From the NCBI RefSeq assembly GCF_015356865.1, contig NZ_JAAFZA010000052.1:1-54314 (forward strand): 54,314 nucleotides of DNA. The letters run 5' to 3'. Made by a program: the position numbers and the translations under genes. The DNA is from Catenulispora pinisilvae (GTDB taxonomy: Bacteria; Actinomycetota; Actinomycetes; Streptomycetales; Catenulisporaceae). Under the pieces are notes generated by a model that did not search any database, was not told where the DNA came from, and saw only the letters and a program-made list of their open reading frames with translations. This document shows positions 24,236-33,600 of this stretch, piece by piece. Within the stretch, counting starts at the first letter, position 1; every line of letters starts with the position of its first letter.

Positions 24236-24639
24236 ATCCGGGCAGGTGGTCCGGCAACGGCCGACCGAAGTAGTGCCACTGTCCCCACCGCCGACGCCAA
24301 GGCCCGAACGAACCGGACTACAGCCAACAGCGTGCTCACAACCGGTGCTCTCCTTCCCGTTCCCCCTTCTTCGCCGCTACAGGCTGAGTACAGCGGTTTC
24401 AGGCCTGGCGGTCGCGTCGGCCGTCATGGCAACCGAGTCGATGCCGACGATCGGCAGGATCCTGGCTGCGGCGAACACCGTCACCGAGGTGCTGGTCGCG
24501 GTCACGGTACCGGTGGGCCGCTGGCCATCGAAAACATCTGCTCGACGCGGCCTTGGCTTGGTCTGGTTCCAAGGCCTTGATCTGGCCTCGATGCACGGCG
24601 GCGACGCCAAGTTGCTGCGCCCCCGTGCACGCAGCCTCA

Positions 24640-25736
24640 CGCCGTCTCCGCCTCGGCCAGGTAGACCCTGGCCGCCTCCTCCTCCGGAGCGCCGATGCGG
24701 CGGTAGATGGCGATCGCCTCCCGGAACCCGGCCAGTGCGGCGGGGCCGGCGCCGGCACGGATCTCGCAGCGGGCTGCGCCCTCGGGGGCCTGCGCCTCGT
24801 AGATGAAGCTGCGGACCTCACGGGCGAGTCGGAGCGCCTGGCGGTACAGGGGCAGCGCCTCGTGCGGTCTCGCGGTGCCCGCGAGGATGCCGGCGAGGCT
24901 GTTGAGGATCTCCGCCTCGCCCTGCCGGTCCCCCACCACTCGGATGAGGGCCAGCGACTGTTCGTGGAGGTCGGCCGCGGCCGCCGTGTCGCCAGTGGCC
25001 AGGCGGAGGCGGCCCAGGTCGTAGAGGGCGATCGCCTCGCCGTGCGGGGTGCCGAGCTCCCGGCACAGCGCCAGGACCTGTTCGTGGAGGTCGGCGGCGG
25101 CCGGGTAGTCCTCGGCCGCCAGGCTGATGGCCCCAAGCCGGACAGGGCACTGGCCTCGCCGTGGCGGTTGCCGATCTCCTGGAAGATCGCCAGGGCCCGC
25201 TCGTGCAGCCGGGCCGCCGCCGGGAGGTCGCCGATCGTATGGTGTGCGCGGGCCATGTCGTTGAGGGTGTTGGCCTCGCCCAGGCCGTCGCCGAGCTCCA
25301 GGTAGATCGCCAGCGCGCGGTCGTGCATGCCGGCCGCGGCCGGGTACTCGCCGCGCATGCGGTGGACGCGGCCGATCTCGAAGACCGCGCTGGCCTGGCC
25401 GCGGCGGTCGCCGAGTCGCTCGAACAGTGCCAGGGCCTGCTCGTGCATGCCAGCCGCGCCCGGGAAGTCGCCGGTGTGGAACCGTGCCCGGGCCATGTTG
25501 TTGAGGGCGTTGGCCTCGCCCTGGTGGTCACCGAGGTCCCGGTAGATCGTCAGCGACCGCTCATAGAGATCGGTCGCGGCCGAGTAATCGCCCATCATGT
25601 GGCAGACACGGCCCAGGTCCCAGAGGGCGTCGGCCTCGCCCCGGCGGTCGCCGCCGCGGTGCGCGGCCTGTGCCGCGGCGCCGTGCAGGGCGGCGGCCTG
25701 CGGCCACAGCCCCTCCTGGATGAGGAAGGCCGCGAG
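24640..25736 (-). pseudogene. TPR half of a SARP/NB-ARC/TPR regulator, cut by IS21 and frameshifted
   Basis: The minus strand encodes at least seven tetratricopeptide-type repeats, e.g. ALYDLGRLRLATGDTAAAAD, HEQALALFERLGDRRGQASA and HDRALAIYLELGDGLGEANT, typical of AfsR-like regulators. Reading begins at the IS21 end (25736, TLAAFLIQEGLWPQAAALHG). It is in frame until about 25140, where one base is gained or lost (GLGPSAWRP instead of GLGAISLAAEDYPAAADL), and resumes in the next frame to its stop near 24640. The DNA-binding, BTAD and NB-ARC parts are missing; a BTAD fragment survives beyond the IS at 29139. Confidence 0.75.
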
Positions 25737-26001
25737 TGTGGGCGATCACGAAAATCCGCACGATCTCATGATCGCGATCACGTAATTCCCCAGGTCGGCG
25801 TCGTTCGTCCCTGCGGGGTCGAGGTCTGACGTCTATCGGTCTTCGACGGGCTGCGTTCCCGCCTGCGGGTGGTTTCAGTGGTTTGTCATACTTCGTAGCG
25901 CTCGTTCTTCGGTCCCCTAGGTAGCACGGCCTCGGGTCGGGAGGGACGGGGTCGCGAAGTACGCGTTCTTCATCCCCCTGCACTCACGGTTCGACGGACC
26001 G

Positions 26002-27630
26002 ATGGGCAGCTGGATGGGAAGGAGGACGTCCACTGTGGTCGACATCATGGAGATCTTCGTTCACTGGTATGCGGGCCGCTCGAAGACGGAAGTGGCGATG
26101 TCGCTGGGTGTGGATGCGAAGACCGTCAGGAAGTACCTCGTGCCGGCCGAGCGGTCCGGGACCGTGCCGGGCGGGCCGCCGATGAGCGAGGAGGACTGGT
26201 CCAAGCTGATCAAGAGCTGGTTCCCGGAGATGAGCGACCGGCGGCTGCGGCAGATCACCTGGGGTGAGATCGACCCGCACCGGGAGTTCGTCAAAGAGCT
26301 GCTGGGGACGGTGAACATGTCCACGATCCATCAGCGGCTGCGGGACGAGCACGGTCTGACGGCGTCGGTCGCGACGTTCCGGCGCTGGGTGCGGGCCACG
26401 ATGCCCGAGCAGTCGGAGCGCTCACGGGTCACCGTGCTGCTCGATGAGGTCGAGCCGGGCTCGGAAGCGCAGATCGACTACGGGTTCCTCGGCCAGTGGA
26501 CGAACCCGCGCTCCGGCAAGCGCCACCGGATCTGGGCGTTCGTGATGGTGCTGCCGTGCTCGCGGCACATGTTCGTCCGTCCGGTGGTCAGCATGGACCA
26601 GCACTCCTGGACCGAGTCGCACGTCGCCGCGTTCGACTACTTCGGCGGTGTCCCGCGCCGGCTGGTGCCGGACAACCTGAAGACCGGCGTGGACAAGCCC
26701 GACCTCTACGACCCGAAGATCAACAAGGCGTATGCGGAGCTGGCCAGGCACTACGGGACCCTGGTGGATCCCGCTCGGGCTCTGCATCCCAAGGACAAGC
26801 CAAGAGTCGAACGTCAAATGCCTTATATCAGGGACTCCTTCTGGGCCGGGCGGGAGTTCGTCTCGCTGGAGCACATGCAGGCCGAGGCGATCGAGTGGGC
26901 CCAAGTAGTGGCCGGGCGCCGGCAGTGCCGGCCGCTGGGCGGAGCGGGTCCGGCCCAGGTGTTCGCCGCCGTCGAGGCCGAGACGCTGCTGCCGCTGCCG
27001 GAGACGCCGTTCACGCTGGCCCGCTGGTCGACCGCCGTCGTGGGCCCGGACATCCACATCCGCGTGGGCCGCACCCTGTATTCGGTGCCGTGGGCGCTGA
27101 TCGGCCGCCGCGTCGACGTCCGCTCGACGGCCACGATGGTCCAGGTGTTTCTGGACGGCGACATGGTCAAGACCCACACCGCACTTGAGCAGGGCAAACG
27201 CACCGACAAGAACGACTACCCGCCGGAGAAGATCGCCTTCCAGATGCGGACCCCGGTCTGGTGCCGCACCCAGGCCGCCGCGGTCGGCGAGGCCTGCGGC
27301 CACGTCATCGACGGGCTGCTGGAGGTCAACGCCCTCTACCGGCTGCGCGCCGCCCAAGGCGTGGTCGGCCTGCGCAAGAAGTACGGTGACCAGCGCCTGG
27401 AGGCCGCCTGCGCCAAGGCCATCGCCGTCGGCGACCCGTCGTATCGCACCGTCAAGGGAATCCTGATCGCCGGCACCGAGACCGAACCGGAACCGGAGAC
27501 CGGGGACGCCGGGGCCGCGGCGTTCCTGCACGGCCCGGCCGGACTGTTCGCGGCCGCCGCGGCACCGGACCCGACGAACGACGCCGCTCACCCCGAGGTC
27601 CCCGACGACGACGAAGGCGGTGCCCGATGA
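26002..27630 (+). CDS. istA: IS21-family transposase IstA
   Basis: 542 aa. N-terminal HTH (VHWYAGRSKTEVAMSLGVDA), then the DDE integrase core: EPGSEAQIDYGFLGQW (first Asp), HVAAFDYFGGVPRRLVPDNL (second Asp), and a PRVERQMPYIRDSFWAGREF helix with the Glu. A basic C-terminal domain contacts the element ends (VGRTLYSVPWALIGRRVDVR). Full length for the family. It ends in an ATGA overlap with istB, giving the conserved IS21 coupling. The untranslated region 25800-26001 holds only the left-end repeats. Confidence 0.93.
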   Translation: MGSWMGRRTSTVVDIMEIFVHWYAGRSKTEVAMSLGVDAKTVRKYLVPAERSGTVPGGPPMSEEDWSKLIKSWFPEMSDRRLRQITWGEIDPHREFVKELLGTVNMSTIHQRLRDEHGLTASVATFRRWVRATMPEQSERSRVTVLLDEVEPGSEAQIDYGFLGQWTNPRSGKRHRIWAFVMVLPCSRHMFVRPVVSMDQHSWTESHVAAFDYFGGVPRRLVPDNLKTGVDKPDLYDPKINKAYAELARHYGTLVDPARALHPKDKPRVERQMPYIRDSFWAGREFVSLEHMQAEAIEWAQVVAGRRQCRPLGGAGPAQVFAAVEAETLLPLPETPFTLARWSTAVVGPDIHIRVGRTLYSVPWALIGRRVDVRSTATMVQVFLDGDMVKTHTALEQGKRTDKNDYPPEKIAFQMRTPVWCRTQAAAVGEACGHVIDGLLEVNALYRLRAAQGVVGLRKKYGDQRLEAACAKAIAVGDPSYRTVKGILIAGTETEPEPETGDAGAAAFLHGPAGLFAAAAAPDPTNDAAHPEVPDDDEGGAR

Positions 27631-28400
27631 ACCCGGTCAACAACGCCCTGCGCGAATCCCTCAAGGCCCTGCGTCTGTCCGGCATGCTGGACACTCTGGA
27701 CGCCCGGCTGATGCAGGCCCACGGCGGCGAGCTCGGCCACCTGGAGTTCCTCCAGGTCCTCTGCCAGGACGAGATCACCCGTCGGGAGACGGTCGCCTTC
27801 CAGCGCCGTCTGCAACGAGCCCGGTTCGAGCAGCAGGTCACGCTGGAGGAGTTCGATTTCACGGCCTCCTCCAAACTGCCCGCCGCCCAGATCCGCGACC
27901 TGTCGGCGCTGCGCTGGCTGCATGCCGGAGAGTCCGTCATCCTGTTCGGGCCGGTCGGCGTCGGGAAGACGCACGTCGCCCAGGGACTCGGGCACCTGGC
28001 CGTCCGCCAGGGCGCGAACGTCCGGTTCGCGAAGACCAGCCGCGTCCTGGCCGACCTGGCCGGCGGGCATGCCGACCGCACCTGGGATAAGCGGGTCCGT
28101 GAGCTGGTCCGTCCCGACGTGCTCATCCTCGACGACTTCGCGATGCGCCAGATGACCGCGCCCCAGGCCGACGACCTCTACGAGCTGGTCAGCGAACGCC
28201 AGGGCAGGAGCCTGATCGTCACGAGCAACAGGGCACCATCCGACTGGTATCCGCTGTTCCCGAACCCGGTCGTCGCCGAGTCACTCCTGGACAGACTGAT
28301 CAACACCAGTCACCAGGTCATCATGAACGGCCCCAGCTACCGGCCGAACAAGCGACCGAAGAACCCCGCCGCCAAGGCGGAGGAGCCCACGATCAAGTAG
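27627..28400 (+). CDS. istB: IS21-family ATP-binding helper IstB
   Basis: 257 aa, starting in the istA stop (ATGA). DnaC-like AAA+ ATPase: Walker A LFGPVGVGKTHVAQGL (about residues 106-121), Walker B RPDVLILDDFAMRQM, sensor-type SLIVTSNRAPSDWYPLF, then the IstB signature VAESLLDRLINTSHQVIMNG. It assembles on target DNA and activates IstA. Complete, no frameshift, so the element may still be active. Confidence 0.93.
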   Translation: MNPVNNALRESLKALRLSGMLDTLDARLMQAHGGELGHLEFLQVLCQDEITRRETVAFQRRLQRARFEQQVTLEEFDFTASSKLPAAQIRDLSALRWLHAGESVILFGPVGVGKTHVAQGLGHLAVRQGANVRFAKTSRVLADLAGGHADRTWDKRVRELVRPDVLILDDFAMRQMTAPQADDLYELVSERQGRSLIVTSNRAPSDWYPLFPNPVVAESLLDRLINTSHQVIMNGPSYRPNKRPKNPAAKAEEPTIK

Positions 28401-28446
28401 GGCAACCGGTCACGGGCGATCATCGGGCGCCGCATACTCTGGCCCG

Positions 28447-29076
28447 ATGATGCGTGACCTGATCAGCGCCTTCCGTGCCGCAGCCAAAGACCGGATGACC
28501 GCGGCCGGATGGCGCAAACGCAGCGGCGACATCTACACCCTGGATCTCGGCGACGGCTTCCATGCCTGGCTCGGACTGAACAAGGCCACCCGAGCACTGC
28601 CGCTGCAGGTGAACCCGGTCGTCGGCCTGCACTACGAGCCGCTGGAACAACTCGTCGCCGAACTCCTCGGGACCCCGCCCACCACCGGCACCTTGAGCCG
28701 CCCGGTCGGTTACCTCACGCCGGAGAACCGTTTCCTGCAGCTCGAAATCGCCACCTCAGAGCAAGCTGAGCCGGCGGCCGGCCGCCTTCGAGACCTGGTC
28801 GATGCCTACGGTTTGCCGTTCGCGCGCCGCTACGCCGATTCCGACGCCCTGCTGGCGGCACTGCGCACGACGCATTTCGTCGCCAACCCCGACCGCAAGA
28901 ACCTGCTCATCCCGGCCCTGCACCTGCTCCGTGGTGAGCTCCAAGAGGCCCGTGACCGTCTCGCCGACGGATTGGCCGCCTACGGGAACGACGCGACGAT
29001 CCCCATCGCAGCGGAGTACCAGCTCTTCGCGAACCACCTCACCGAACGCCTCACCGCGGCCTCCCCGCAAGCCTAG
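28447..29076 (+). CDS. Passenger gene inside the IS21 element (DUF4304-like?)
   Basis: 209 aa from ATG 28447; 28450 is also possible. It lies between istB and the right IS end, in the same direction. The start resembles small DUF4304-type proteins: FRAAAKDRMTAAGWRKRSGD, then YTLDLGDGFHAWLGLNKATR, then VVGLHYEPLEQLVAELLG. The C-terminus is a helical NLLIPALHLLRGELQEARDR segment. Neither a transposase nor a known helper. DUF4304 proteins have no established function. Passenger genes are uncommon in IS21 elements. Confidence 0.65.
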   Translation: MMRDLISAFRAAAKDRMTAAGWRKRSGDIYTLDLGDGFHAWLGLNKATRALPLQVNPVVGLHYEPLEQLVAELLGTPPTTGTLSRPVGYLTPENRFLQLEIATSEQAEPAAGRLRDLVDAYGLPFARRYADSDALLAALRTTHFVANPDRKNLLIPALHLLRGELQEARDRLADGLAAYGNDATIPIAAEYQLFANHLTERLTAASPQA

Positions 29077-29138
29077 ATCCCTTGGACGCCCAGGGAATTA
29101 CGTGATCGTGAGCCTCGGGAATTACGCGATCGTCCACA

Positions 29139-29365
29139 GGGATCACCTCGTCCTGGCGGCCCAGCCGCAGCTCGGCACCGATCCAGCCCTCGGCGGTACG
29201 GCAGCGCAGCTCGTCGAACCGGCTGGCCTCGTCGGCCAGCCAGCCCTCGGCGACCACGTCGGCCAGGAACGGCCCCCGCCACAGGTCGAACGCGGCCCGG
29301 TAGCCCCGGCCGGGGTCCGCCCAGCGGGCCGCATCGAAAGCTCGAACCCGTCCTCTGGCCATCCT
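29139..29365 (-). pseudogene. BTAD fragment of a SARP-type regulator
   Basis: Minus strand reads RVRAFDAARWADPGRGYRAA, FDLWRGPFLADVVAEGWLAD, EASRFDELRCRTAEGWIGAE, LRLGRQDEVIP up to the IS21 end. This is the bacterial transcriptional activator domain of SARP/AfsR regulators (LW-x-G-x-x-LAD-V). The DNA-binding domain on the outer side is gone by about 29365 and the NB-ARC part on the other side was lost together with the IS insertion. The DNA from 29366 to 29634 shows no gene. Confidence 0.75.
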
Positions 29366-29634
29366 CCCCCCCGCAGCGTGGAGACATTCAGTGGTGGGCG
29401 TCGTCGTCAATAGACTCGCCTTCCAAGCCCTCGACCGCAACGGCATACACTCATCCGCGAGGGTGCGGAACTACCCACCGCAGCACCGTCAACCACCAAG
29501 ACCGCTTGGTGTAAGGCGGCTCAACGGCGCAAGGTTCAGGAGGGCGCGGAATGGCCCGAATGACATTTATGTCGGATTCTTTCAAACCCAAGGATTGCTG
29601 CACTGCGTTCAGGTAGGTCGGCAGGTCAGGCAGT

Positions 29635-29723
29635 GCGGTCCCCGCGCATACGGGGCTGGTCCCGGCACGCACGCCTGGAGCCTCCAGACCCAGTCGCGGT
29701 CCCCGCGCATGCGGGGCTGGTCT
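29635..29723. CRISPR. Minimal type I-E CRISPR array (two repeats, one spacer)
   Basis: Two 28-nt repeats at 29635-29662 and 29696-29723 differ at only two positions. They carry the palindromic core CCCCGCGCAT-(A/G)-CGGGG with the GCGGT start and GGCTGGTC end typical of actinobacterial type I-E repeats. The spacer between (29663-29695) is 33 nt, exactly the I-E period of 61. There are no cas genes in the window. Either an orphan seed array or the remains of a longer array. Confidence 0.8.
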
Positions 29724-29748
29724 GCCGACGGCACTGTGACCGCGTCGT

Positions 29749-30249
29749 TCAGTCCTCGTCCGTGCACGCCAGCACGAGATCGACTCCGCTCCCCCGTGCG
29801 ACGACCGCGCGATCGAAGGTCGCTGTGGTGATCGGCCGCCAACCCTGCGACTTCCCGGCAGGGACGAAGCCGGGCAGCGGATGGTCGCCGTTGGCGTGCC
29901 ACCGCGCCTCCGGCCCGAGCGCCGCGATCACGTCGGCCTCAAGAGCGCACAGCTTGGGATCGGACAGCGGGTCGGTGGCTGCCGGGTAGGCCAGCGAGCC
30001 GCTGAGGATTCCGGCGATCCAGCCGGTGGCGGCGGTCGAGTCGAAGGCGGGTAGCCAGGTGAACCGCTCGGCTAGGGCATCGGCGTTGGCGATGTCGAAT
30101 AGATCGGATCGCCTCAGGGCGTCCCAGGCGACGTCGAAGAGCGACCGGTCTTCGACGGTCGGGGCCAGCAGCGCGGTGTACACGCTAGAGTGCCGGTCGG
30201 CCTGATGCCGCGCCAGCCGGTTCCGGAGCGGGGAGGGCTTCTTCGCCAT
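29749..30249 (-). CDS. Hypothetical protein next to CRISPR
   Basis: 166 aa from ATG 30249. Basic start (MAKKPSPLRNRLARHQADRH), then SSVYTALLAPTVEDRSLFDV, a Leu/Ala-rich middle and VVARGSGVDLVLACTDED at the end. No membrane segment or known motif; codon usage is consistent with a real gene. Its stop lies 25 bp from the CRISPR repeat and its start faces the relaxase upstream region. Function unknown; the nearness to the CRISPR may be chance. Confidence 0.55.
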   Translation of the reverse strand: MAKKPSPLRNRLARHQADRHSSVYTALLAPTVEDRSLFDVAWDALRRSDLFDIANADALAERFTWLPAFDSTAATGWIAGILSGSLAYPAATDPLSDPKLCALEADVIAALGPEARWHANGDHPLPGFVPAGKSQGWRPITTATFDRAVVARGSGVDLVLACTDED

Positions 30250-30683
30250 GGTGCGGTCGAGACTACTCGGTCCTTCGGCGCGTCTCTTCGACCCGCCCTG
30301 ACAAACCTGACAGGACAGCTCCGGACTGAAGTGCCCGGCTCGTGGTTCATCAGATCAAGCGCCGCACAAATGTGCGCCCGAAAGCCGCCCGGTTCGAGAC
30401 GGGGAGTCTGCCTCGGCACGTACCCCGCCGAGCTCATGGCGGAAGTCGTCAGCCGACCCCCTGCCTCGGCCATGCGATCCCACACCGTTGGCGCAAGATC
30501 AATCTGACCTGCGCAAGATCACGTGCAAACTATCTCTAACCAGTGCATAGACATCGCGGCGTTAGCCCACGTGAACAGAATGCCCTATATTTCTGCTAAC
30601 ACACCTTTTGCAGACAATCTGAGCATGGGTTCGCTGCGCGTGACGAGCTGACGCAGCCGCTCGCGAAGGACGGTGATTCGGTC
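30250..30683. other. Non-coding gap upstream of the relaxase gene (possible oriT)
   Basis: 434 bp without a supported gene. The right half is markedly AT-richer than the neighbourhood (around 30530-30610: AACTATCTCTAACCAGTGC, CCCTATATTTCTGCTAACAC). MobF origins of transfer normally lie directly upstream of the relaxase gene, so this is the best place for oriT. I cannot point to a certain nic hairpin. Confidence 0.3.
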
Positions 30684-33600
30684 GTGATGACGATCCACAA
30701 GATCACCGCTGGCGACGGCTACACCTACCTGACCAGGCAGGTAGCCGCAGGAGACACCAGTCCTGAACGGGGCAAGGCCGCAGCGAGGTATTACACCGAG
30801 ACCGGCAATCCACCGGGGATCTGGATGGGTTCGGGACTGACCGACTTGGGGTTGGCCGGGCAGGTGTCCGAGCAGCAGATGACGGCCCTGTTCGGTCAGG
30901 GTTTGCACCCGAACGCCGCGAACATCATCGCCGACTACCAGCGCGAGCACGTCGAAGCCGGCATGTCGGAAGGACAGCTGGAGAAGGTCAACCAGCTGGC
31001 GCTGAAGGCAGCACGCCTCGGCCGCCCGTTCCCCGACTACAAGCATCTTGAGCCGTTCGACGAGCGAGTATCAGGCCGGTTGGAGACGATCCGCACCGAG
31101 GTCGGCCGTGCCCCAACCGCAGCGGAGGAGAAGAAGATCCGTCGGGAGGAGGCGCGACGCCAGCGGCGGGCCGTGGCTGGCTTCGACCTCGTGTTCACCC
31201 CGGTTTCTTCGGTCTCCCGGCTCTGGGGTCTCGATCCGCGCCCATGGGTACGCGACGCGATCGAGCAGTCCCACTACGCCGCCCGAGACACCGCACTGAA
31301 GCTGCTGGAAGAGAATGCCGCGCTCACCCGCACGGGCTCCTCGGGCCAGGCCCAGATCGAGACTCACGGCCTGATCGCCGCCGTTTTCGACCATGCGGAC
31401 AACCGGTTGGGCGAGCCGAACCTCCACTCCCATGTCGCGGTTTCCAGCAAAGTCTTGGGGACCAACGGAAAGTGGCAGGCACTCGACGCCCGCAGCTTCT
31501 ACCGCATCACTGTGGCTGCCTCCGAGCTCTACAACACGGTGCTGGAAAACGAACTACACGCCCGCCTCGGGCTCGAATTCGAGCCCCGACCAGACACCCT
31601 GGACAAGCGCGAGCCGGTGCGCGAGATCAAGGACTTCCCGTCGAGAGTACTGTCGCACTTCACCCGCCGGCGCTCCGACATCGAGGCAGAGTACAAGCGG
31701 CTGGTGGACGAGTTTCGCGCCACGCATGGGCGTGATCCGTCGCTGCCAGCGGCTCACGAGCTCGCCCAACAAGCGACGTTGGCGACCCGCAATGGCAAGA
31801 AGCCTCCGCGAGCGTGGTCAAAGATGCGAGATGAGTGGCGCGCCGACCTGGCAGAGACCTTCGGTTCGAAGGCCCTCACCAAGGTGACGGCGATCGTCCC
31901 CATAGGCGGCAGGCGCAAGTCGAAGCCGATCAACTGCGCCCAGCTGGACGTCGCAGAACTTACCAGCCGAGTCGTGGCCGAAGTACAGGAACAGCACGCG
32001 ACATGGACCCGCTGGAGCGTCCTGGCGCAGGCGCAACGAGAACTCCGAGGAACGCGGTTCACGACTCCGACTGAGCAGGAGAGTGCGGTCTCGGCGATCG
32101 TGGACGCGGCGCTGTCCACGTGGTCGATCTCCACCGAACCGCCGGAATCGGTGGCCGAGCCGACCGCACTGCGCCGCTCGGACGGATCGTCGGTGTTCAC
32201 GCAACACGGCGCCGAGCGATACACCAGCCAAGCCGTGTTGGACGCCGAGGCCCGGCTGATCGAGGCCGCCAAGTATCAGACAGCGGTCGCGGTGGACGGG
32301 CAGACCACCGACTTGGTGGTGGCCGACCGTGAACACCGGGCCGGCGAAAGTCTCGACCCAGGCCAGCGTGCGCTGGTGAAGGCATTTGCGTGCGACGGAC
32401 GACTTCTAATGGCGGGAATCGGCCCGGGCGGAGCCGGCAAGACCACGGCTATGAAGGCCCTGTCGGAGGTGATCGATGCTGGCGAGAAGCGACTCGTGCC
32501 GCTGGCCACCTCCGCGTCCGCGGCAAGCGTGCTGGCCGCGGACTTGGGGGCCGATGCCGAGAACCTGCACAAGTTCCTGTGGGAATGGACTAAGGGGCCA
32601 CACGCCGAAGCGTTAGCACGAGGGCAGAACGTGCCGCGTGAGGTCGGGTTCTTCGCCCTGAACCCGGGCGACGTCGTCTTGGTCGACGAGGCCGGCATGG
32701 CCGGCACTATGAACCTCGATCGGCTCGTGACCATCGCGGCCGAACGCGGTGCGGTCGTGCGCCTGTTGGGCGACTACCGCCAGCTCGGTGCCGTGGAGTC
32801 GGGTGGCGCGCTGAGGCTCATAGCCAACGAGTGCGGGGCTGTGGAGCTGTCCACGCTCTACCGCTTCGCCGACCCGATCGAGGCCGAGGCAACACTCAAG
32901 ATCCGCGTCGGCGACGCGGCCGGGCTCGACTTCTATCAGGACGCGGGACGGATTCGGCACGGCTCCCGCCAGGGCATGACCGAGCAGGCGTACGCAGGCT
33001 GGAAAGCGGACATGCTGGCCGGGCGCAAAGCACTGATGGTCGCCACGTCCAACGCGAACGTCGCCGAGCTGTGCGCCCGAGCGCGAGCCGATCGAGTCGC
33101 CGCGAGGCAGGTCGAGGCCGAAGGCGTGCGTCTCCACGACGGCAACCTCGCAGGGGCCCGGGACCTCATCGTCACCCGGGACAACGACCGGCGGCTCCGC
33201 TCCGGGGTGCGCGACTTCGTGAAGAACGGCGATGCCTGGGAGGTAGTCGAGCGCCACGAAAACGGCGCCTTGACCGTCCAGCACTTGGAGCATCGCGGCC
33301 AGGTGCTGCTCCCGCCGGGGTACGTCGCAACCAACGTCGAACTGCTCTACGCCACCACCGCACACCGCGCCCAGGGCTCAACCGTGGACGCCTGCCACGC
33401 TCTCATCACCGAAGAGATGGGACGGGAGAACTTCTACGTCATCGTCTCCCGCGCCCGCCAAGGGACGGTCTTGTACGTCGCCACCCACGAGCTCGCGAGC
33501 CTGGATGAGGACGAACACGTGGACGCTGTGAAGTTCGACCAGGACGCCTATGCCGCTCGCGAAATCCTCGAGCATGTGGTCGCCCGCGAAACCGCGGAGC

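Larger units (their letters stand above)
25737..29138 (+). mobile_element. IS21-family element, 3.4 kb, with passenger gene
   Basis: Ends begin TGTGG(G/A)CGATC on both sides (25737 and complement at 29138). Each end has two copies of a CGATCACGTAATTCC-type repeat: left at about 25743 and 25775, right at about 29096 and 29118, as is usual for IS21 transposase binding sites. Contents: istA, istB, then a 209-aa gene, all rightward. At 3402 bp it is about 1 kb longer than common IS21 members. The flanks show no target duplication and belong to different parts of one regulator gene, so the insertion was followed or accompanied by an adjacent deletion. Confidence 0.8.

Noticed and set aside
24147..24806. 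219-aa plus-strand frame over the end of the TPR pseudogene
   Set aside because: Its C-terminal third is antisense to TPR codons and the rest has no coding signature; the IstB remnant occupies the opposite strand at its start.
29391..29831. 146-aa plus-strand frame running through the CRISPR
   Set aside because: It reads across both CRISPR repeats and the spacer, which explain the sequence better; codon usage is poor.
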